Assembly (NCBI GenBank): GCA_963738445.1
Contig: CAVTWS010000004.1
Location: 124,001-188,000, forward strand
From: CAVTWS01 sp963738445
Lineage (GTDB): Bacteria; Actinomycetota; Acidimicrobiia; Acidimicrobiales; SHLQ01
Direction of reading: 5' to 3'
DNA: 64,000 nucleotides
Shown: one piece after another, positions 7,980 through 15,573 of the stretch
Layout of the letters: each line of letters opens with the position of its first letter
Position numbering within the stretch: the stretch's first letter is position 1
Translations under genes and position numbers: made by a program
Notes under the pieces: model-generated
The model's input: the letters and a program-made list of their open reading frames with translations, nothing else
Databases searched by the model: none
What the model was told of the DNA's origin: nothing

Positions 7980-9382
7980 CGGCGCTCGACCCGTCGCCGC
8001 CTCGGCACCCGGCGGGTCGTTGGCGGGCCTCCATCGCCGCCCGCCCGGACTACGCGCGGCTCGTGCTCGGCGTGGCGTTGGCGGGCGTCGCCGCGGCGTC
8101 CGTCGCGATCACCGTGTTGTCGGCCAGCCTGCCGACCATCGCCGAGGACCTCGACACCAGCTACAGCACTGCGACATGGATCACGGTGGCGCCGCTGTTG
8201 GCGCTCGCCGCCTTCACCCCGATGGCCGGCAAGTTGGGAGACCTGATCGGCCATCGCCGCACGTTCATCATCGGCATCGGCGGCTTCGCCATCGGTTCCC
8301 TCGCGACCAGCGCGGCGTGGAACATCGGCTCCCTCATTGCCCTCCGGGTCGCCACCCAGGCCTTCGGCACCTTGTCCGCTCCCGCCGCACTGGCTCTCCT
8401 CATGGCCACCTTCGAGCCGACCGACCGCGCCCGACCGCTCGGCTACTACTCCGGGGTGTCGGGATTGACACCGGCGCTCGGCGTCCTCATCGGTGGGCCG
8501 GCGATCGACGCCGTCGGCTGGCGGCTCATCTTCGTCGCCCAGGGGGTTCTCGCCACCGGGGCGCTCGTGGCGGCATGGCTCGTGCTCCGCGAGACGCAAC
8601 GGCGCCGGGTCCGATTCGACATCGCTGGCGCGACGAGCCTGGGCATCGGCGTGTCCGGCCTCGTGTTCGCCGCCAACCGCGCGGCGGTGTGGGGGCTCGA
8701 TCATCCAGCGGTGCTGATCGCGGCGGCGTTGGCGCCCGTCGGGCTCGTCGGGTTCGTGCTCATCGAACAGCGCGTGGCCGAACCGTTCTTTCCCCTCGAG
8801 CTGCTCCGCCGCCCGGCCGTCGCGGCAGCCCTCGGATCCCAGGCGCTCATGCAGGCATCGTTCATGGGCAGCGTGATGGTCACGCCGCTCCTGGTCCAAC
8901 GGTTCTGGGGATACGGCGCCGGACTCATCAGCCTCGTGGTGCTGCCTCGACCGCTCGGGTTCTCCGCGGCCGCGTCCTGGGCCGGGCGTCATCACACCCG
9001 GATGGGCGGCCGGCGCCTCGTGATGTCAGGCCTCGCCCTCGCCGCCATCGGGAACATCGCGTCCACCGTCGGGGCCCGCGCCACGACCCTTCCCTTCGTC
9101 CTGGCCGGTGCCGCCCTCTCCGGTATGGGCAACGGCGCGACTCGACCGTCGATCACCACCGCCGTCGCCAACTCGGTCGGCAACGCCGATCTCGGCTTGG
9201 CGTCGGGCGCGCTGAACATGAGCGCCCAGATCGGCTCGGCCGTCGGGATCTCGGTCATGGCCTCGATCGTCGAAAGCTCGAACTCACCGTCGACGTTCGC
9301 CTGGACCTACGGCCTGGCCACGGTGACGGGCCTCGTGGCCGGCGTCACCGCGCTGCGGATCGACTGGGGCCATCCCGGCTGA
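7976..9382 (+). CDS. MFS transporter, DHA2-like drug exporter family
   Basis: A 468-residue multispanning protein with about 12-14 hydrophobic helices. It has the loop-2 motif GKLGDLIGHRRTFIIG (MFS motif A) and the antiporter-type motif C region GVSGLTPALGVLIGG. The final helices contain GNADLGLASGALNMSAQIGSAVG, as in DHA2 efflux pumps. It sits in the cytoplasmic membrane and probably exports a hydrophobic compound by proton antiport. The ATG at 7976 overlaps the ppx stop (ATGA), implying coupled translation. The substrate is unknown. Confidence 0.85.
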   Translation: MTALDPSPPRHPAGRWRASIAARPDYARLVLGVALAGVAAASVAITVLSASLPTIAEDLDTSYSTATWITVAPLLALAAFTPMAGKLGDLIGHRRTFIIGIGGFAIGSLATSAAWNIGSLIALRVATQAFGTLSAPAALALLMATFEPTDRARPLGYYSGVSGLTPALGVLIGGPAIDAVGWRLIFVAQGVLATGALVAAWLVLRETQRRRVRFDIAGATSLGIGVSGLVFAANRAAVWGLDHPAVLIAAALAPVGLVGFVLIEQRVAEPFFPLELLRRPAVAAALGSQALMQASFMGSVMVTPLLVQRFWGYGAGLISLVVLPRPLGFSAAASWAGRHHTRMGGRRLVMSGLALAAIGNIASTVGARATTLPFVLAGAALSGMGNGATRPSITTAVANSVGNADLGLASGALNMSAQIGSAVGISVMASIVESSNSPSTFAWTYGLATVTGLVAGVTALRIDWGHPG

Positions 9383-9499
9383 GTCCGGTCCCAGCGTCGC
9401 CGCTCGGTTCGGGGTTGGACCCCACGGCGGTTGCCAACGCTTCACCTACCGGAGACACTGACACTGATCCGGTCCACCCCCGGGCACCCAGGAGACCGC

Positions 9500-11257
9500 A
9501 TGGCCCTGAACGGTATGGCCCCCGACGATGCGCCCGCCGACCCTGTCGGCCTCGGGGAGGCGATCCTCGACCGGCTCGATTCCGCCGCCGAGTTCCTGGG
9601 GATCAACGAGGTCGTGCTCGACCGCTTCGACCCGTCGGCGTTCCGGCGCTCGCTGGCCCGGGTGACCCTCGAAGCGTCACGGCGTCCGGAACGGGTCGTC
9701 GGAGCGATGCAGTCGTTGATGCTCGGCAGCTTCTCGGCCACGGCCGCCGCCGCGAAACGGCTCGTCGGCCAGCAGGCCGACGGCCCCCGCACTCCCCCGC
9801 CCCGTGATCGACGGTTCGCGGACGAGACCTGGAGCTCGAACCCGGCGTACTTCCTGTTGATGCAGAACTACCTGCTGTGGTCCGACTTCGTGTTCCAGTT
9901 GGTCGACGCCGCTGACCTCGACGAGCGGGAGGATCGCAAGGCGCGGTTCGCGGCGCAGATGCTCATCGACACGTTGAGCCCGACCAACACCTTGCTCGGC
10001 AACCCCGAAGCGATGAAGACGGCGATCGCCAGTCGTGGGGCGAGCGTCGTGGCCGGCCTGCGGAACATGATCGGCGACGTGCTCCACAACGGCGGCTGGC
10101 CCCGCCAGGTCGATGCATCCGGGTTCGAGCTCGGGCGGAACACGGCGGCCACCGCAGGGCAGGTCGTCTACCGGAGCGGACTCATCGAACTGATCCAGTA
10201 CGAACCCCGGACGACGTCGGTGCACGAGATCCCGCTCCTCCTGTGCCCGCCGTGGATCAACAAGTACTACATCATGGACCTCGCACCGGGTCGCAGCCTG
10301 GTCGAATGGGCGCTCGACCACGGTCACACCTGCTTCGCCATCAGCTACCGCAATCCCGATGCAGCCATGGCCGACACCACCTTCGAGGACTACCTCTTCC
10401 AGGGTCCTCTCGATGCGGTGCGGGTGGTGCGCGAGATCACCGGCGCCGAATCCGTCAACACCTTGAGCGTGTGCCTCGGAGGAACCCTCACGGCGATGGC
10501 GATGGCGCACGAGGCGAACGCGGGCACCGCCAGCATCAACACGGCGACGTTCCTCAACACCTTGACGGACTTCTCGACACCAGGCGTGCTCGACGTCTTC
10601 ACCGACGAGGACACCGTGTCCCGCCTGGAGAAGTCGATGGCCAAGAAGGGCTTCCTCGAGGCCTCCGAGATGGCCAGAACATTCGACGCCCTTCGCGCCA
10701 ACGACCTCATCTTCAACTACGTGGTGAGCAACTGGCTCAAAGGAGAGGACCCTCCGGCCTTCGACCTCCTGGCCTGGAACGCGGACAGCACCCGGATGCC
10801 GGCCACGATGCACAGCACCTACCTCCGCAGCTGCTATCTCGAGAACCAGTTCGCCCGCGGGCGGTTCAAGATCCGCAACCGCCGGCTCCGGCCGGAGCGG
10901 GTGACCCGCGAGTGCTACGTCCTGTCCGCCGCCCAGGACCACATCGTCCCCTGGACATCCGCCTACCGCACCGCCCTCTTGCTCGGTGGGAAGAACCGGT
11001 TCGTGCTCAGCACCAGCGGCCACATCGCCGGCATTGTGAGTCCCCCATCGCCCAAAACCCGGCACTGGACGAACGACACCATCGAGGCCGATCCCGAGGC
11101 GTGGCGGGCGAACGCACAACAACACGACGAGACGTGGTGGGAGGACTGGTCCCGCTGGATCGCCGCCCGGGCCGGATCGATGGTCGAGGCCCGTCCGCCG
11201 GGCAGCCCGGAGTACCCGCCGCTCGAACCCGCACCCGGTCGCTACGTCCACACCTGA
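9500..11257 (+). CDS. phaC: Class I poly(3-hydroxyalkanoate) synthase
   Basis: A 585-residue alpha/beta-hydrolase-fold synthase that polymerises (R)-3-hydroxyacyl-CoA into PHA at granule surfaces. The lipase-like box SVCLGG places the nucleophile at C325. D480 (in AQDHIVP) and H508 (in SGHIAGIV) complete the triad, with spacing that matches the Cupriavidus class I enzyme. The N-terminal SNPAYFLLMQNYLLW and PWINKYYIMDL segments are typical. The chosen ATG has AGGAGA 4 nt upstream, and an in-frame ATG at 9431 would add 23 residues. A phasin, a 3-hydroxyacyl-CoA dehydrogenase and a regulator follow on the same strand. Confidence 0.93.
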   Translation: MALNGMAPDDAPADPVGLGEAILDRLDSAAEFLGINEVVLDRFDPSAFRRSLARVTLEASRRPERVVGAMQSLMLGSFSATAAAAKRLVGQQADGPRTPPPRDRRFADETWSSNPAYFLLMQNYLLWSDFVFQLVDAADLDEREDRKARFAAQMLIDTLSPTNTLLGNPEAMKTAIASRGASVVAGLRNMIGDVLHNGGWPRQVDASGFELGRNTAATAGQVVYRSGLIELIQYEPRTTSVHEIPLLLCPPWINKYYIMDLAPGRSLVEWALDHGHTCFAISYRNPDAAMADTTFEDYLFQGPLDAVRVVREITGAESVNTLSVCLGGTLTAMAMAHEANAGTASINTATFLNTLTDFSTPGVLDVFTDEDTVSRLEKSMAKKGFLEASEMARTFDALRANDLIFNYVVSNWLKGEDPPAFDLLAWNADSTRMPATMHSTYLRSCYLENQFARGRFKIRNRRLRPERVTRECYVLSAAQDHIVPWTSAYRTALLLGGKNRFVLSTSGHIAGIVSPPSPKTRHWTNDTIEADPEAWRANAQQHDETWWEDWSRWIAARAGSMVEARPPGSPEYPPLEPAPGRYVHT

Positions 11258-11291
11258 TCGCCCACCCCAACATGCGGTTGGAGATCAGGGC

Positions 11292-11319
11292 TTGCCAATC
11301 CGCCGTTGCTAGATATAGT
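11292..11319 (+). promoter_or_regulatory. Putative sigma-70-type promoter of the phasin gene
   Basis: TTGCCA (11292-11297) and TATAGT (11314-11319) are separated by 16 nt in an unusually AT-rich patch, about 55 nt before the phasin start. The patch continues with the partly symmetric TAGCTCTAGTTTGG, which could hold an operator for the linked XRE regulator (inference). Confidence 0.5.
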
Positions 11320-11376
11320 TAGCTCTAGTTTGGTAAACCGTCCCGATCGGCGGGGCGCGCCGAAGGAGTCCCCGAC

Positions 11377-11688
11377 ATGACCGATCTCAAGGAACTGAGC
11401 CAGGCCGCCCAGGAGCAGGTGCTCAGCGCCTACGCCGTCGGCAGCAACGCGATCCTCGAGGGCGTGCGGAGCTGGGTCGAATCCGTCGACTCGATCACGC
11501 CGGCCAACCTGAAGGTCCCGAGCATCCCCGGCCTCGACAACCTGCCGACCCCCGCCGAGGGCCTCGACATCAGCTTCGAGTTCGCCCAGAAGATGCTCGA
11601 CGCCCAGCGCGACTTCGCCCGCTCGTTGCTGTCCGCCCTCGCCCCGGCCGCCGAGAAGATCACCGCTTCCAAGACGAAGAAGAGCTGA
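11377..11688 (+). CDS. Phasin-like PHA granule-associated protein
   Basis: A 103-residue, almost entirely helical amphipathic protein ending in a basic KTKKS tail, with the phasin-like patterns FEFAQKMLDAQRDFARSLLSALAP and a Pro-rich central kink. Phasins coat PHA granules and control their size. Identification rests mainly on size, helicity and position between phaC and the 3-hydroxyacyl-CoA dehydrogenase gene. AAGGAG lies 9 nt before the ATG. The gene has its own promoter-like sequence and is followed by a hairpin, so it is probably expressed as a separate abundant transcript. Confidence 0.75.
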   Translation: MTDLKELSQAAQEQVLSAYAVGSNAILEGVRSWVESVDSITPANLKVPSIPGLDNLPTPAEGLDISFEFAQKMLDAQRDFARSLLSALAPAAEKITASKTKKS

Positions 11689-11713
11689 TCGATCTTCCCT
11701 GATGACGCTGGCG

Positions 11714-11735
11714 TACCGACCCTGACGGGTTGGTA
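11714..11735 (+). terminator. Hairpin terminator after the phasin gene
   Basis: TACCGACCC (11714-11722) pairs with GGGTTGGTA (11727-11735) over 9 bp, including one G-U, with a TGAC loop. It starts 25 nt after the phasin stop. There is no clear U-tract, as is common in actinobacteria. Confidence 0.55.
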
Positions 11736-11855
11736 TCCCAAGCAAGGGTCAACCTAAGGTCGCGGCGTGCCGACAGGAGAGTGTCCTCTCGGGACGTACC
11801 CTCTCTTGCTCAGGTGCGATCGCCGCCTGACTGTCGCAGACAAGGACATACAACG

Positions 11856-12713
11856 ATGACCATCGATTGCGTGGGCGTCCTCGGGGCCGGCACCATGGGT
11901 GCCGGCATCGCCGAGGTCGCCCTCCGGGCCGGTCTGCGAACCATCGTTGCCGAAGCCAGCGACGACTTGGCCGAACGGGGTCGGGAGCGGATCCTCACCT
12001 CGCTCGCTCGGGCCCTCAGCAAGGGCAAGCTCACCGACGCCGACCACGATCGCGCCGTTGCGCTGCTCACGGTGTCGCACGACCTCCAGGCCCTGGAACC
12101 GTGTGACATCGTCATCGAGGCGATCATCGAGGACTACGACCTCAAGGCCGAGGCGTTCCGGATGCTCGACAAGGTGCTCGGCCCCGACGCCATCCTGGCC
12201 ACCAACACCTCGTCGATCCCGATCATCGACCTGGCCACGGTGACCACCCGGCCCCAGGCGGTGCTCGGTCTGCACTTCTTCAACCCGGCTCCGGTTCAGC
12301 CGTTGATCGAGGTCGTCTACTGCCTCACGACCGACGACGACGTCATCGCCCGCGCCGACACCTTCGCTCGCGATCAGTTGGGCAAACACATCATCCACAC
12401 GGGTGACCGCGCCGGGTTCGTGGTCAACCGCCTGCTCGTGCCCTACCTGTTGAGCGCCATCGCCATGCTCGATGCCGGCATCGCCACCAAAGAGGACATC
12501 GACAACGGCATGCGACACGGCTGCGCGCACCCGATGGGTCCGCTCGAACTGTGCGATCTCATCGGACTCGACACCATCATGGCCGTGGCCAACGTCATAT
12601 ACCGCGAGTACAACGAAGCCCATCATGCCCCGCCGCCGCTGCTCAAGCGGATGGTGGCCGCCGGCCATCTGGGCCGGAAGTCCGGGCGAGGCTTCTACAC
12701 CTACGCGACGTGA
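11856..12713 (+). CDS. 3-hydroxyacyl-CoA (3-hydroxybutyryl-CoA) dehydrogenase
   Basis: A 285-residue NAD(P)-dependent enzyme. It has an N-terminal Rossmann motif (GVLGAGTMGAGIAEVAL), the LHFFNPAPVQPLIE stretch holding the catalytic His, the TGDRAGFVVNRLLVPYL hinge, and a C-terminal helical domain with CAHPMGPLELCDLIGLD and KSGRGFYTY. It interconverts acetoacetyl-CoA and 3-hydroxybutyryl-CoA. FadB/Hbd-type enzymes make or use the (S)-isomer, so a direct role in PHA monomer supply is uncertain. Fatty-acid or butanoate metabolism is also possible. AAGGAC lies 8 nt upstream of ATG 11856. The next gene overlaps by 4 nt (GTGA). Confidence 0.9.
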   Translation: MTIDCVGVLGAGTMGAGIAEVALRAGLRTIVAEASDDLAERGRERILTSLARALSKGKLTDADHDRAVALLTVSHDLQALEPCDIVIEAIIEDYDLKAEAFRMLDKVLGPDAILATNTSSIPIIDLATVTTRPQAVLGLHFFNPAPVQPLIEVVYCLTTDDDVIARADTFARDQLGKHIIHTGDRAGFVVNRLLVPYLLSAIAMLDAGIATKEDIDNGMRHGCAHPMGPLELCDLIGLDTIMAVANVIYREYNEAHHAPPPLLKRMVAAGHLGRKSGRGFYTYAT

Positions 12714-13081
12714 CCGCAACACACTCCCGCCCCACGTCGACCTCCGCCTTCGGCGACTACCTGCGCGCCCAGCGCCAGTTGGCGCGGCTCACGCTGCGCG
12801 AGGTGGCGGCGATGACCAACATCTCGAACCCCTACCTCAGCCAGGTCGAACGAGGACTCCATCAGCCGTCGGTGAAGGTGATCCGATCGCTGGCCGAAGC
12901 CTTGAACCTGTCCGCCGAGAACCTGCTCGCCCACGCCGCCGGGCTGGAGCTGGACCCCCGGCCCTCACCCGCCGACCAGACCCCGTCCCTCGAGACGGCC
13001 ATCGACCGCGATCGCCGGTTGACCGCCGATCAGAAGGCGGCGATGCGGCTTGTGCTGCGAGGATTCCTCGAGCAGGGCTGA
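12710..13081 (+). CDS. XRE-family helix-turn-helix regulator
   Basis: A 123-residue protein. It has an N-terminal XRE/Cro HTH (DYLRAQRQLARLTLREVAAMTNISNPYLSQVERG, written here only to mark helices 2-3 around TLREVAAM and SNPYLSQVE), then a short helical tail ending FLEQG. The GTG start overlaps the stop of the dehydrogenase gene, so they are co-translated. Its linkage to phaC and a phasin suggests it controls PHA metabolism, as XRE or other regulators do elsewhere, but the target operator is not evident. No ligand-binding domain is visible. Confidence 0.82.
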   Translation: MTATHSRPTSTSAFGDYLRAQRQLARLTLREVAAMTNISNPYLSQVERGLHQPSVKVIRSLAEALNLSAENLLAHAAGLELDPRPSPADQTPSLETAIDRDRRLTADQKAAMRLVLRGFLEQG

Positions 13082-13101
13082 CTCGATTCGGGCGGCCGTG
13101 G

Positions 13102-13677
13102 TCAGGCCGGGGCGGCCGGACCGGGACCCGCCCCCGAGTCGAGCTTCGTCACCGGATCCCCCTGCGCGATGACGCCCGGCTGGACGACCCGGGCACAGAT
13201 CCCCCGCAGGTTGAGCTCGCGGCCGACCGGGGAATTCACCCAGCGCATCGCCTCGAGCCCGAAACGCTCGGTGAACTGGGCGCAACCGGTGTGCGGTTGC
13301 TCCGTCACCTCGATGACGGCTCCACCGATGGCCAGCCGCGTGCCGGGAGCCAGGTTGGCCCCCGACAGGTCGAAGTCGACGAAGAGCTGATCGCCGGCAG
13401 GAACCCAGGCCGCGGGATCAGGCGTGCCGGCCACCGCGGTCGCCGCCCGCGAGCCCATGATATTGAGCTGCATGAGGATGTGCGGCCCGCCGTCCGGCGA
13501 GTGCCGGCTCGGACGGTCGATCCAGGAATCGCCGACCAGGCCCGAGGCGAGATCGAGCTCGCCAGAGGCGAGGACCTCGCGCTCGCCGACCGTGGGACGA
13601 CGCACGATCAGATCGAGCGTGCCCGAATCGGTAGGAGCGCGGCGAACCGACGGCACGGCATCGTCGAGAGCGCTCAA
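13102..13677 (-). CDS. MOSC domain protein
   Basis: A 191-residue protein with a beta-barrel MOSC layout. Features are REVLASGELDLASGLVGDSW, the SPDGGPHILMQLNIM strand pair, DLSGANLAPGTRLAIGGAVIEVTEQPHTGCAQFTERFG with the conserved Cys (split here as PHTGCAQF), and a final RGICARVVQPG. MOSC domains bind pyranopterin-molybdenum or deliver sulfur. Stand-alone versions such as YiiM reduce N-hydroxylated compounds. I placed the start at TTG 13677, whose TTGA overlaps the cyclophilin stop. GTG 13656 is an alternative. It is likely co-transcribed with the upstream cyclophilin gene. Confidence 0.8.
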   Translation of the reverse strand: MSALDDAVPSVRRAPTDSGTLDLIVRRPTVGEREVLASGELDLASGLVGDSWIDRPSRHSPDGGPHILMQLNIMGSRAATAVAGTPDPAAWVPAGDQLFVDFDLSGANLAPGTRLAIGGAVIEVTEQPHTGCAQFTERFGLEAMRWVNSPVGRELNLRGICARVVQPGVIAQGDPVTKLDSGAGPGPAAPA

Positions 13678-14234
13678 TCGTCGTGCTCGGTGACGGTCAC
13701 CGACTCGATGACCACGTCGGTGTGCGGGCGGTCGTTGCGGTCGGTGTCGACCTTCGACATCGCCTCGGCGACCTCGTAGCCCTTCACGACCTTGCCGAAC
13801 AGCGAGTACGACGGGGGCAGGCCGACGCCACTCCGACCGGTGATGATGAAGAACTGGCTGCCGTTGGTGTTGGGCCCGGCGTTCGCCATGGCGACCGAGC
13901 CGAGCTCGTACCGACCCGCCGCCGGCAACTCGTCGGCGAAGCGATACCCGGGGCCACCACGACCGGTGCCGGTCGGGTCGCCACCTTGGCACATGAAGCT
14001 GTCGATGATGCGGTGGAAGATGATGCCGTCGTAGTAGTGATGCCCGGCCAGGTAGACGAAATTGTTGACCGTCAGCGGCGCCGCCGTCGCATCGAGCGAG
14101 ATGACCATCGTGCCGAGCGAGGTGACCATGCTGGCCGAGTACCGCTTGGTCGGATCGATGCACATCTCGGGCGCCGCAGGAAACTCGGTTCGGCGGGCGC
14201 CGGAACCGTCGGCAGCGGGGATGGGAGTGGACAT
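13674..14234 (-). CDS. Peptidyl-prolyl cis-trans isomerase, cyclophilin type
   Basis: A 186-residue single-domain cyclophilin. It shows FHRIIDSFMCQGGDPTGTGRGGPGY (catalytic Arg in FHRI, substrate loop QGGDP), then SVAMANAGPNTNGSQFFI and SLFGKVVKGYEV, all canonical. It catalyses Xaa-Pro isomerisation in protein folding. There is no clear signal peptide, so it is probably cytoplasmic. ATG 14234 is supported by GAGAGGTG upstream on the minus strand, and a start at 14261 would add nine residues. It precedes the MOSC gene with a 4-nt overlap. Confidence 0.92.
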   Translation of the reverse strand: MSTPIPAADGSGARRTEFPAAPEMCIDPTKRYSASMVTSLGTMVISLDATAAPLTVNNFVYLAGHHYYDGIIFHRIIDSFMCQGGDPTGTGRGGPGYRFADELPAAGRYELGSVAMANAGPNTNGSQFFIITGRSGVGLPPSYSLFGKVVKGYEVAEAMSKVDTDRNDRPHTDVVIESVTVTEHDD

Positions 14235-14271
14235 CGAAACACCTCTCGATCGGCGGAACACGCGGTGGAGC

Positions 14272-14802
14272 CTACCGGTCCGCCTCCCCGGCCCCGTGAC
14301 CCTGGCTCAGCTGGCGCTCGAGCATCACCACCCGCTTGTCCTCGGCGTTGTCCTGCTCCCCCACCACATCGAAACCGAGGCGCCGGTGGAAGCGGAGCGA
14401 GCCCGTGTTGGGCGGCCAGAGGTACACCTCGGCGCACATCACCGGTGAACGGCGGGCGTCGAGCTCGATCGCCTGCTCGTACAGGCGCTCGCCGAGGCCG
14501 AGGCTGCGATGGGGCGAACCGACGACGACCCGATCGACGTAGAGGAACCCGGCGGGATGCTTGTCGGCGAAGTAGCCGTAGTTGACGCTGTCGTAGTCGA
14601 GCCCGGCCCGGTCGAGGGTGATCAGGAAGGCGATCACCCCGCCCTCGGCCGACTCGGCGACGAGGTGGAACCCCGACAGTGAGGTCAAATGACGGGCCGA
14701 GGGCGTGTCGAGCTCGGTGACGGCGGGGACCGCAGCGTTGTTCAGCTCGACCACTGCGCCGAGGTCGGCCGGAACGAGCGGACGAACAGAGACGACGGGC
14801 AC
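14272..14802 (-). CDS. GNAT family N-acetyltransferase
   Basis: A protein of about 176 residues with a GNAT fold. It has strand beta-4 ending in LYVDRVVVG, followed by the acetyl-CoA pyrophosphate loop SPHRSLGLGERLYEQA (Q/RxxGxG/A type), then EVYLWPPNTGSLRFHRRLGFDVVGEQ, typical of the C-terminal half. It transfers acetyl from CoA to an unknown amine. The GTG at 14802 leaves the upstream 99 nt free for the peroxiredoxin promoter. An in-frame ATG at 14871 would add 23 weakly conserved residues. Confidence 0.8.
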   Translation of the reverse strand: MPVVSVRPLVPADLGAVVELNNAAVPAVTELDTPSARHLTSLSGFHLVAESAEGGVIAFLITLDRAGLDYDSVNYGYFADKHPAGFLYVDRVVVGSPHRSLGLGERLYEQAIELDARRSPVMCAEVYLWPPNTGSLRFHRRLGFDVVGEQDNAEDKRVVMLERQLSQGHGAGEADR

Positions 14803-14823
14803 GGCGCCGACGATACCGACACG

Positions 14824-14852
14824 TTGTCCATCTGACGAATCCCGACTAGGTT
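14824..14852 (+). promoter_or_regulatory. Putative promoter of the peroxiredoxin gene
   Basis: TTGTCC (14824-14829) and TAGGTT (14847-14852) are 17 nt apart. The -10 is about 50 nt before the ATG at 14902, leaving room for a short leader with AGGAG at 14890-14894. Confidence 0.4.
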
Positions 14853-14901
14853 GGTCGGAAATAGACGACACCCATCACCGCTTGCCAGCAGGAGCATCAC
14901 C

Positions 14902-15534
14902 ATGGCCATTCGACTCGGGGACATCGCTCCCGATTTCACCGCCGAGACCACCGAGGGCACCCTCGACTTCCACGAGTGGAAAGCCGGTTCATGGGCCGTG
15001 CTGTTCTCCCACCCGAAGGACTTCACGCCCGTCTGCACCACTGAGCTCGGCTACACCGCCAAGCTCAAGGACGAGTTCGCCAAGCGCAACGTCAAGGTCA
15101 TCGGTCTGTCGGTCGACAGCGTGGAATCCCACACGAAGTGGGAGCGCGACATCGAGGAGACCCAGGGCCAGGCCGTCAACTTCCCCATGATCGGCGACCC
15201 GGACCGCCACGTCGCCGGCCTCTACGACATGATCCACCCGAACGCCAACGACACCTTGACGGTGCGGTCCGTGTTCGTGATCGACCCCAACAACAAGGTC
15301 CGCCTGACCATCACCTATCCCGCCAGCACCGGCCGGAACTTCGACGAGATCCTCCGGGTCATCGACTCCCTCCAGCTCACCGACACCTACAAGGTCGCGA
15401 CCCCGGTGAACTGGAAGTCCGGCGACGACGTCATCATCGTCCCCGCCCTCAGCAACGACGACGCCGCCAAGCTGTTCCCCGGCGGCTGGGACGAGAAGAA
15501 GCCCTACCTCCGCCTCGTCAAGCAGCCCGGCTGA
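14902..15534 (+). CDS. 1-Cys peroxiredoxin (Prx6/AhpE-related)
   Basis: A 210-residue thiol peroxidase with the motif HPKDFTPVCTTELG. The peroxidatic Cys is C45, and no other Cys exists in the protein, so it is a 1-Cys enzyme needing an external thiol for recycling. The C-terminal half (NVKVIGLSVDSVESHTKWERDI, FPMIGDPDRHVAGLYDMIHP, RSVFVIDPNNKVRLT, PVNWKSGDDVIIVP; residues listed as separate blocks) is characteristic of Prx6. It reduces H2O2 and organic hydroperoxides in the cytosol. AGGAG lies 7 nt before the start. Confidence 0.93.
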   Translation: MAIRLGDIAPDFTAETTEGTLDFHEWKAGSWAVLFSHPKDFTPVCTTELGYTAKLKDEFAKRNVKVIGLSVDSVESHTKWERDIEETQGQAVNFPMIGDPDRHVAGLYDMIHPNANDTLTVRSVFVIDPNNKVRLTITYPASTGRNFDEILRVIDSLQLTDTYKVATPVNWKSGDDVIIVPALSNDDAAKLFPGGWDEKKPYLRLVKQPG

Positions 15535-15573
15535 CGGTTCGGCCCTCGAGCACGGCCGCCCCACCGGGCCGGC

